A stretch of 7,434 nt of DNA, from assembly GCA_003513015.1 (NCBI GenBank), contig DOTA01000480.1, forward strand, positions 1 through 7,434, in the 5' to 3' direction. The stretch is from Chloroflexota bacterium (lineage in GTDB: Bacteria > Chloroflexota > Anaerolineae > Anaerolineales > UBA11858). Below the pieces are notes generated by a model. The model did no database searches. It was given only the letters and a program-made list of their open reading frames with translations, and was not told the DNA's origin. Below are positions 1-5,640 of this stretch, in pieces. Position 1 is the first letter of the stretch. Every line of letters starts with the position of its first letter. Both the position numbers and the translations under genes were made by a program.

Positions 1-1834
1 TGCCATCCTGCCAGGGCGCCCAATTTGCCCCGCCACAAACGGAGAGACGGCAAAGCTCTTCGTCTGTCATCTGGGCAACGAAGGCATCCAACAGGGATGG
101 GTTTTGTTTCAAGTGATCGAATGTGATCCGTTCGCCTGTATATTTGGGTAGTTGTGGTTTATCGAAAATCTTTTTCTTGCCGTGCTTTCCGAAGGTATTG
201 CTATACTCGAAAATGCCACTTTGGTTCCCTTGCACTTCTGGTTTTGTCTTGGTCAATAGCTCCAGTTTTTCCACCGGCGCGCCACAAGATTGACAGGTTT
301 TCAAGGTCTCTGTTCCAGGAAGTTCAAAATTGAATACCTGCTGGCTGGTTTTGAGGGAATTACCGCAATAAACTCGATATGAACCTCCTTCAAGGATCCA
401 ATTTGCATTTTCTGTAGCATAACTCCCGAACCGTTTCTTCTCGATCTCGATGTGGATATTTTGAGAGTCTCCCGGAGTAAGCAACCTGGTTTTTTCAAAA
501 GCAACCAGTACGCGTTCAGGTTTCTCCAATTCTCCATCCGGCGTATGGACGTAGACTTGGGCGACTTCCTTCCCGGCGGCCTTGCCCGTGTTTGTAACCG
601 TAATTGCCAACGATAATTTCTCATCATCGTAGCTGCACGCATCACAAACTATGCCGAAGTTGGTGTAGCTCAGGCCATGCCCAAAGCAATAGGCCGTATC
701 TTTTTGGAAGGTATCAAAATAACGGTAGCCTACATAGATATCTTCCTCGTAATAAAGCTTCACGGCTTTTTGGAACTCGACAGGAACGTCCTCGCCTTCC
801 TGAAAATTGATGAAGTTCTTGCTGGTGGGGGCATCATAGTAATCCCAACTCCATGTGTCAGGGAGTTTGCCAGATGGATTTGTTCTTCCGTCCAGAATTT
901 CCATCAGGGCATAAGTGCCTAGCATACCGGGAAAGCCCGTATAGAGAATGCTCTGGATGTTGTATTTTTGCGTCCAACGCATATCGATCGGATAGCCGGT
1001 ATTGAGGATCGCAACCGTTTTTTCAAAAACCGCGCAAACGGCATCGATCATTTCGGTTTCCTGGTCTGTCAGGTAGTACTCACCTTTGATCGGCTTATTA
1101 TCCAAATTTTCCCCCGAAGGGCGGGTGAGCATGATGATCGCCGTATCATTTTGTGCTTTTGCTCGTTGCAGGATTTCTTCAGACAGGATGATCTCTTGCC
1201 CGAATGCATACAACTCTTTCAATTCCGCGTTGGCTTTAAAAGAACTGTGATCCCGGACCGCCTGCCAGAAATTGGGAGACCAGCGTGGATTAATTGCGCC
1301 TGCGCCCCAGGCTGACGAACGGAACTGGTTCTGTGCCGCTCCGAAAATATTGAGCGTGGCATTTGGCGTAAGCGGTAATATGCCCTGATCGTTTTTCAGA
1401 AGCACAATGCCTTCCCTGGCAGCGTTAAGCGCGATGGAGTCATGCGCTTCGTATTTTTCGTCTGGTTTACGCTGCGGGTTGGTTTTGAATCGAAAAATCT
1501 TCGTTTTCAACGGGTTACTGTTGATATCGATAAAACCTTCCAGTTTTACCGTATAGGATTTCCCATATTCTCTTGCAACTTCCCCGACCGGAAGAATCCA
1601 AAATAGGAAAGGTGATATGGGAATCTTGAAAATTTCTCCCCTGGAGATTTCTTTTCCATCAACAGTGGCTTTTCCAATCCCCTCTTGTAGCGGCTTAGTC
1701 AATAACAATTGAAGTCCATTTACCGATTTAGAAAAAAAAGCCAACTGACTATCAACTTTGTCGATCTCATAAGTCTTAGCCATGATTGTGATGACCATAG
1801 ATTTGCGTTTTTTGCTCATCAGGAATTCAAACAT
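1..1834 (-). CDS. Glycoside hydrolase family 3 enzyme (beta-glucosidase-like) with reversed domain order; 3' end outside window
   Basis: Open for 611 codons from ATG at 1834 with no stop before the window edge; I read the frame codon by codon and found no frameshift. Residues 1-130 are a lysine-rich start and an all-beta stretch I do not recognise. The GH3 C-terminal domain follows: AREGIVLLKNDQGILPL at about 139-155, then SGEN...KGEYYLTDQE, where E242 is the likely acid/base by analogy with family members, and CFGHGLSYTNF at about 383-393. An FnIII-like domain spans about 400-500 (YVHTPDG at 428). Last comes the beginning of the GH3 TIM-barrel domain (FVAQMTDEELCRLSVCGG, from about residue 583). 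The catalytic Asp nucleophile should lie beyond the edge. This C-domain-first order is known from rumen beta-glucosidases such as those of Ruminococcus albus and Butyrivibrio fibrisolvens, which are roughly 830-950 residues long, so 200 or more residues are probably missing. No signal peptide is evident, so it is probably cytoplasmic and cleaves imported oligosaccharides. The exact sugar specificity cannot be told. Confidence 0.9.
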   Translation of the reverse strand, partial: MFEFLMSKKRKSMVITIMAKTYEIDKVDSQLAFFSKSVNGLQLLLTKPLQEGIGKATVDGKEISRGEIFKIPISPFLFWILPVGEVAREYGKSYTVKLEGFIDINSNPLKTKIFRFKTNPQRKPDEKYEAHDSIALNAAREGIVLLKNDQGILPLTPNATLNIFGAAQNQFRSSAWGAGAINPRWSPNFWQAVRDHSSFKANAELKELYAFGQEIILSEEILQRAKAQNDTAIIMLTRPSGENLDNKPIKGEYYLTDQETEMIDAVCAVFEKTVAILNTGYPIDMRWTQKYNIQSILYTGFPGMLGTYALMEILDGRTNPSGKLPDTWSWDYYDAPTSKNFINFQEGEDVPVEFQKAVKLYYEEDIYVGYRYFDTFQKDTAYCFGHGLSYTNFGIVCDACSYDDEKLSLAITVTNTGKAAGKEVAQVYVHTPDGELEKPERVLVAFEKTRLLTPGDSQNIHIEIEKKRFGSYATENANWILEGGSYRVYCGNSLKTSQQVFNFELPGTETLKTCQSCGAPVEKLELLTKTKPEVQGNQSGIFEYSNTFGKHGKKKIFDKPQLPKYTGERITFDHLKQNPSLLDAFVAQMTDEELCRLSVCGGANWAPWQDG

Positions 1835-1838
1835 TGTT

Positions 1839-1845
1839 ACCTCTT
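1839..1845 (-). promoter_or_regulatory. Ribosome binding site of the GH3 gene
   Basis: On the minus strand AAAGAGGT stands just upstream of the ATG at 1834, with five bases between GAGG and the start codon. This clear Shine-Dalgarno sequence fixes the start at 1834 rather than at the in-frame ATGs further inside (at 1819, 1798 and 1783). Confidence 0.75.
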
Positions 1846-1880
1846 TCAAATCCAGTGACTTTCTGAAATCTCTTGCTCAC

Positions 1881-1895
1881 AAACGATCATCGTTT
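1881..1895 (-). promoter_or_regulatory. 15-bp palindrome, candidate repressor operator of the GH3 gene
   Basis: AAACGAT-C-ATCGTTT is a perfect inverted repeat with 7-bp arms around one central base. It covers the candidate -10 element of the GH3 promoter, the usual position for a repressor site. LacI-family sugar regulators often bind palindromes of this general kind in front of glycosidase genes, but no regulator of that family lies in the window. The symmetry is seen directly; the operator role is inferred. Confidence 0.45.
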
Positions 1896-1915
1896 ATCGG
1901 TATGACTCAAGTCAA
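1886..1915 (-). promoter_or_regulatory. Candidate sigma-70-type promoter of the GH3 gene
   Basis: Minus strand: TTGACT at 1915-1910 (5 of 6 to the -35 consensus), an 18-base spacer, then GATGAT at 1891-1886 (4 of 6 to the -10 consensus). Transcription would begin near 1879 and leave a leader of about 45 bases with the ribosome binding site in it. The -10 match is weak, so the assignment is tentative. It fits the terminator just upstream, which makes a separate promoter necessary. Confidence 0.4.
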
Positions 1916-1950
1916 GACGATGTGATTAAGTAGACTCCGGAAAGTACTTT

Positions 1951-2020
1951 GAAAAAGACCTCCGAGATTTTACGGCGCGAACGCCAAAATCTACGGTTTT
2001 TGAGCAAATCTCGGAGGTCT
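1951..2020 (-). terminator. Rho-independent terminator of the SARP regulator gene, with branched loop
   Basis: Positions 1956-1970 and 2006-2020 form a perfect 15-bp stem. On the minus strand the stem begins 27 bases after the regulator's stop codon and is followed by TTTTTC, a U-tract in the RNA. This makes it an intrinsic terminator reading leftwards; the other side has no T-tract. The 35-base loop can itself fold into two small hairpins: GGCG-CGAA-CGCC at 1974-1985, and AAAATC-TAC-GGTTTT at 1986-2000 with one G-T pair. It separates the regulator from the GH3 gene. Confidence 0.8.
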
Positions 2021-2047
2021 GAATTTAAGCAACATTCCGACAAATAC

Positions 2048-5000
2048 TTAGACGGATTTCTCAAGAGTATCACCCAAATTAAGCAATTGGTTGCAAACGT
2101 GTTGATCTAAAAACATGGCTCGCATTTCCAAATCCGCGATGGTTTCCGCTTGTGTGCGGATGAGTAATTGAACTTCTTGCAAGATACGCTCACCCCGAGG
2201 GTCGTTGAGCACGCTAAAAGCGTGGAATAATGCTAAATAGAGATTGTAAGGCAAAATTGTCCCCATCAAATTATCGCGTTCCCGAGAATGCTGCCAGCAT
2301 TTCTCGATCAGGCAGCTGACCTCGTTGAGATCACTTTGCGCTAAAGGAATTTGTGTCAAGCCGGCAAGGGCTTCGGCGGCCGTCAGCGGATTACCTAAAT
2401 TTTCAGTAAACTCAAGCGCGGTCTCAAAGGCTGCTTTGGCGTCATCAAAATTCTTAAGCGCCAGATGGCAATATCCGACTGTGATAAAAACAGCGGTATC
2501 TAATTCGCTCGGGCCGAGTTCTCTGGCAATTTGCAGGCTTTGCAGGCTGCTTTCTAAGGCCTCATCAAACCGGTGAAGTGCGTGATCGAGCAACGCGCGC
2601 TGCATCAGCGCTTCGCTTTCGCTTTTCTTTTCCCCAAATTGGCGGCAAAGTGAAAAGGCCTGCTCCAAATGTGCCTGACTGCGCTCAAATTGCCCCAGGC
2701 GGCGAAAGAGTTGCGCCAGGCCCAACCAAATTTCGGCTTCAATTTGACGGTTTTGAAGTTTATGAGAGAGCAGGATCGCCTGTTCAAAATTCTCTTCTGA
2801 GAGCGCGTATTGCCCGATTTCGCTGTAGACTAATCCGAGGTTGTGGTAAATGGTGACCTGGAAAAATTGCTGGTTAAACTGTTTCGAAGTCGCCAGCACT
2901 TCATTCAGCAAGGCAACTGTCTGTTTCAAACGTGCTTGATAGGCGAAAGTGGTCGCCAGATTATTGAGCACCTGCACTCGATTGCTCCAGATATCGGTTT
3001 CCTTTTGCAGTTCGAGCGCACGCTGATAATAGGCCGTGGCTTCATTCACCTGGCCCTGGACAATATAGAGGTTTCCGAATGAATTCAGGGTTTGCACCCT
3101 GAGCCAGGGGTCTTCGGGCGAAAGTTCTAGCGCGTTTTCGAGTTGCTTACGGGCCAGATCGTATTCTCCCAAACGCCAGTAGGCTCTTCCCCCTTCGAGC
3201 ATCCCCCCGGCGGTCAGACTACCATTCCCTAAAATTTCCCCAATCTTCACAACCTGATGCGCATTTGAGATGCAGGTTTCATATTGGGCGCTCCAGAACA
3301 TACAGCGCGCAAGTTCTAAATGAAGTTGCCCGAGCAATTGGTTCCAGATCGCCCGTTCTGGTGGCGGGATACGCTTAATTTCGCCTGCGATGTAAGCTGT
3401 TGCTCCCTGAAAAAGTTTCTCGCCTAACCAAAGCATGCCACTATTGCGCAGATAATGCCCCAGCCCGGTAAGCGCTGCTTGAAGCAGGTGAATGTTCTGA
3501 GTGTTGATCGCCGTATCCCAGGCCTGATGGATGTTCTCCCATTCTTTTTGAATTTCATCAGTGACTTGGGCGAGATTCTGGCGGATGAGCAGATCGGCCC
3601 TGGCTGTGATAAATGCTAAATAATAGTGACTGTGCCTGGCTAAAACGGCCTCCGCCTGCGTTAGTTTTTCTGCGGCAAACTGGCGCATTAACTCGTGCAG
3701 GCTGTACCGCCCGGCATTGACCCGGATCAAGGAGTGCCCAATCAGGGCATACACAAATTCAGGATTTGACAGGGTGACTGCCTGGGCTGCCACCAGGCTA
3801 AAGCTGCCACGAAAAACGGACAGTTCCGTCAAGACGCGCTGCTCATCTTTTGTCAGCAGCGACCAGGACCAGTCGAAAACAGCTCGCAAACTGCGATGGC
3901 GCATGGGCAAATCTCGTAAACGGGTTCTGAGCAGGTCTAAGCTGGTATGTAAAGCCTGGATGATCTGTTGGCAGTTCATCTCTCGTAGGCGCACGGCTAC
4001 CAATTCCAAGCCTAAGGGCACGCCTTCCATGAGCTGGCAAATCTGCACCACCTCGGGCAAAGTTCCGGCATCGAGGACAAAATGCTGATTGGCACGCTGC
4101 GCCCGTTCGGCAAATAATTGCACACTGCTGTAGGTATAAGCGCTTTCATCCGCGCTTGGAGGCACGGGCAGGCCATCCAGCGTGATCACGGCTTCCATTT
4201 GAACGTTCAAGGCCCGGCGTGAACTTGCCATTACTTTGATTTGCGAAGTGCGTTCGAGCAGATCGAGCACAAAATCGACCCCGTCATCCGCATCACTGAT
4301 TAATTGTTCGAAATTGTCCAGAATCAGCAGCATTTTACGGGATTGTAGCACCTCAAAAAGTTGTTCATGCGGATCTGTCGGTTTGAGCAATTCGATATCC
4401 AGGGTGGTAGCAATTGTGCTGGCAATCGCTTCGTACAGGTTGGCATCATCTTTGCGCAACCCATCCAATTGCACGAACCATACTCCATCGGAGAAAGCTG
4501 GCTGGTACAGAATATGCCGGGCAATATCTGTGCTGAGGCGGGTTTTTCCTACGCCGCCGGGACCCACAATCGTCACCAACGAAAAATGATCATCGAGCAA
4601 TGCGCGGATCAATTTGCCACGTTCGGATTCGCGTCCAAAAAATGGCGTGTGGATTTGTGGCAGGTTATGCGGTACTTCGGGAATGATCGGTGCTTGAACT
4701 TGATTGCCTGTTTTTTGGGGTTGCGATTTTCTTAGCTTAATTTCTTCCAGAAGGTGAAGCGTTTCCAGTTCAGGTTCGACGCCTAATTCGCTTGCCAGAA
4801 TTTGGACACAAATTTGATATTGTTGCTGAACGTTTTGCCACTGCCCACGTTGCGCGAAAACCCGCATCCATTGCCGGTGAGCGTTTTCTAACCAGGGAAC
4901 GATTTCCAATTGGCGTTGCGCATAACGTCCGGCGGCATCGAGTTGCCGGTTCGAGAGGGCATCTTCCGCGAGCGTGTCTAAAAGGGTGAGCGCTTGTTGT

Positions 5001-5497
5001 TCAAAATGCCCTTGCATTAACATCAACCAATCATCGAATTGCGGGCTGTCGGGAAGGGTCAGCCCGGCCAAAAAGTTCCCCCGGTAGAGCACCACTGCTT
5101 TCTCCATCCAATCCCGCACAAATGGATTTTGATTCAGATCACGAGCCTGATCAGGGGTGCATTTGGCAACAAGCTGTTCAAATGTCATGATATCGATTTC
5201 ATGCAGATCAGGGTCCAACTGAACTTGCACGGTTTGGCGTGTCACACTTAAGAAAGATGGTACTTCGTCCAAACTTTGGCGCAGGCGGGTTAGCGCCATG
5301 CGCAGGCTTTGCCGGGCGCGTGACTCGGGTGATTGCCCCCAGAACAATTCTGCCAGCGATTCGCGTCGGTGAGGGCGGCTGCGCTCAACCACTAGGTACG
5401 CTAATAAGGCGCGCACTTTATCGTCGCGGAAAGCGATCTCTTTACCAAGCTGATTTTTCGCAGAAAATGCGCCGAATAAATTGAGTGTAAATTTCAC
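2048..5497 (-). CDS. AfsR-like SARP transcriptional regulator with NB-ARC/STAND ATPase and TPR repeats
   Basis: Numbered from the GTG at 5497 (1149 residues). Residues 1-95 are an OmpR-type winged helix of the SARP kind (KFTLNLFGAF, then KVRALLAYLVVE and RESLAELFWG). Residues 99-257 are the bacterial transcriptional activator domain. An NB-ARC/STAND ATPase follows: FFGRES at about 286, Walker A GPGGVGKT at 312-319, Walker B LLILDNFEQ at 390-398, ASSRR at 424-428 and a GLPL-like GVPLGLEL at 492-499. The helical module has FDWSWSLL (541) and HELMRQFAAEKL (601-612), both typical of AfsR-type ATPases. About nine TPR-like repeats, roughly 40 residues apart, fill 722-1073. Such proteins are thought to be nucleotide-gated transcription factors whose TPRs sense a partner or ligand. 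The frame is open up to an ATG at 5617, with another at 5566, but a good promoter overlaps both, out-of-phase DNA repeats lie there, and the family normally begins right at the winged helix. No start has a good Shine-Dalgarno sequence. TAA stop at 2048-2050. The family call is very sure; the start is less so. Confidence 0.92.
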   Translation of the reverse strand: MKFTLNLFGAFSAKNQLGKEIAFRDDKVRALLAYLVVERSRPHRRESLAELFWGQSPESRARQSLRMALTRLRQSLDEVPSFLSVTRQTVQVQLDPDLHEIDIMTFEQLVAKCTPDQARDLNQNPFVRDWMEKAVVLYRGNFLAGLTLPDSPQFDDWLMLMQGHFEQQALTLLDTLAEDALSNRQLDAAGRYAQRQLEIVPWLENAHRQWMRVFAQRGQWQNVQQQYQICVQILASELGVEPELETLHLLEEIKLRKSQPQKTGNQVQAPIIPEVPHNLPQIHTPFFGRESERGKLIRALLDDHFSLVTIVGPGGVGKTRLSTDIARHILYQPAFSDGVWFVQLDGLRKDDANLYEAIASTIATTLDIELLKPTDPHEQLFEVLQSRKMLLILDNFEQLISDADDGVDFVLDLLERTSQIKVMASSRRALNVQMEAVITLDGLPVPPSADESAYTYSSVQLFAERAQRANQHFVLDAGTLPEVVQICQLMEGVPLGLELVAVRLREMNCQQIIQALHTSLDLLRTRLRDLPMRHRSLRAVFDWSWSLLTKDEQRVLTELSVFRGSFSLVAAQAVTLSNPEFVYALIGHSLIRVNAGRYSLHELMRQFAAEKLTQAEAVLARHSHYYLAFITARADLLIRQNLAQVTDEIQKEWENIHQAWDTAINTQNIHLLQAALTGLGHYLRNSGMLWLGEKLFQGATAYIAGEIKRIPPPERAIWNQLLGQLHLELARCMFWSAQYETCISNAHQVVKIGEILGNGSLTAGGMLEGGRAYWRLGEYDLARKQLENALELSPEDPWLRVQTLNSFGNLYIVQGQVNEATAYYQRALELQKETDIWSNRVQVLNNLATTFAYQARLKQTVALLNEVLATSKQFNQQFFQVTIYHNLGLVYSEIGQYALSEENFEQAILLSHKLQNRQIEAEIWLGLAQLFRRLGQFERSQAHLEQAFSLCRQFGEKKSESEALMQRALLDHALHRFDEALESSLQSLQIARELGPSELDTAVFITVGYCHLALKNFDDAKAAFETALEFTENLGNPLTAAEALAGLTQIPLAQSDLNEVSCLIEKCWQHSRERDNLMGTILPYNLYLALFHAFSVLNDPRGERILQEVQLLIRTQAETIADLEMRAMFLDQHVCNQLLNLGDTLEKSV

Positions 5498-5521
5498 TGG
5501 AACGTTTGGGGTGTTTGCATT

Positions 5522-5554
5522 TGGTGACGATCTGGTGACGATTTGGTTAGTCTG
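5522..5554. repeat. Three tandem direct repeats with 11-bp period, candidate SARP binding site
   Basis: TGGTGACGATC (5522-5532) and TGGTGACGATT (5533-5543) differ only in the last base. A third, diverged unit, TGGTTAGTCTG (5544-5554), keeps TGGT in the same phase. One helical turn between units is how SARP and other OmpR-type winged helices are known to bind: side by side on direct repeats. The period is not a multiple of three, so this is not a protein-level repeat. It lies between the regulator and the protease gene. Binding by this particular regulator is inferred. Confidence 0.6.
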
Positions 5555-5558
5555 GCTA

Positions 5559-5587
5559 ATTATCATGTGGTTTGTTTGGCTTGTAAA
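5559..5587 (-). promoter_or_regulatory. Candidate promoter of the SARP regulator gene
   Basis: Minus strand: TTTACA at 5587-5582 (5 of 6 to consensus), a 17-base spacer, GATAAT at 5564-5559 (5 of 6). This is the best sigma-70-type promoter in the window. Transcription would start near 5552, downstream of both ATG codons at 5617 and 5566, which is the main argument for placing the translation start later, at GTG 5497. Confidence 0.6.
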
Positions 5588-5591
5588 GCCA
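5577..5591. repeat. Inverted repeat centred on the divergent promoters
   Basis: TGGCTT-gta-AAGCCA has 6-bp perfect arms and a 3-base centre. It encloses the -35 element proposed for the regulator (5582-5587) and the one proposed for the protease (5581-5586). A dimeric protein bound here could block or order both transcription directions. The symmetry is visible; the role is a guess. Confidence 0.45.
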
Positions 5592-5608
5592 GAAAAAACA
5601 ATGATTAA
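5581..5608 (+). promoter_or_regulatory. Weak candidate promoter of the S8 protease gene
   Basis: Plus strand: TTGTAA (5581-5586, 4 of 6), a 16-base spacer, GATTAA (5603-5608, about 3 of 6). Transcription would begin near 5615 and give a leader of about 25 bases. A poor match like this would fit a promoter that needs an activator such as the neighbouring SARP protein. TATAAG at 5623-5628 was considered as an alternative -10, but it overlaps the ribosome binding site. Confidence 0.3.
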
Positions 5609-5625
5609 AGTCTTCATGTAAGTAT

Positions 5626-5631
5626 AAGGAG
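5626..5631 (+). promoter_or_regulatory. Ribosome binding site of the S8 protease gene
   Basis: AAGGAG stands nine bases before the ATG at 5641. It is a strong Shine-Dalgarno match and, together with the signal peptide that begins at this ATG, fixes the start. Confidence 0.8.
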
Positions 5632-5640
5632 TTCTCGTAG

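Noticed and set aside
604..1315. Short open frames on the plus strand (604-810, 677-922, 968-1315)
   Set aside because: They run antisense to the GH3 gene, whose codons encode recognisable GH3 motifs throughout. They have no recognisable domain.
1..1834. Possible frameshift in the GH3 gene because the barrel motif follows the C-domain
   Set aside because: The frame was followed codon by codon from 1834 to base 2 without a break. The odd order reflects domain permutation, not a sequence error.
1941..1950. Perfect 10-bp palindrome AAAGTACTTT
   Set aside because: It is short and AT-rich, lies just past the terminator's T-tract and before the GH3 promoter, and nothing ties it to a binding protein. 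It could be chance.
2325..5484. Numerous plus-strand and off-frame minus-strand open frames inside the regulator gene
   Set aside because: All are shadows of the well supported SARP-STAND-TPR frame and show no motifs of their own.
5564..5617. Hydrophobic start MKTLIIVFSGF of the long SARP frame as a signal peptide or membrane segment
   Set aside because: It is short, has little sequence of signal type after it, and precedes a cytoplasmic DNA-binding protein. It is better explained as accidental translation of the shared control region.
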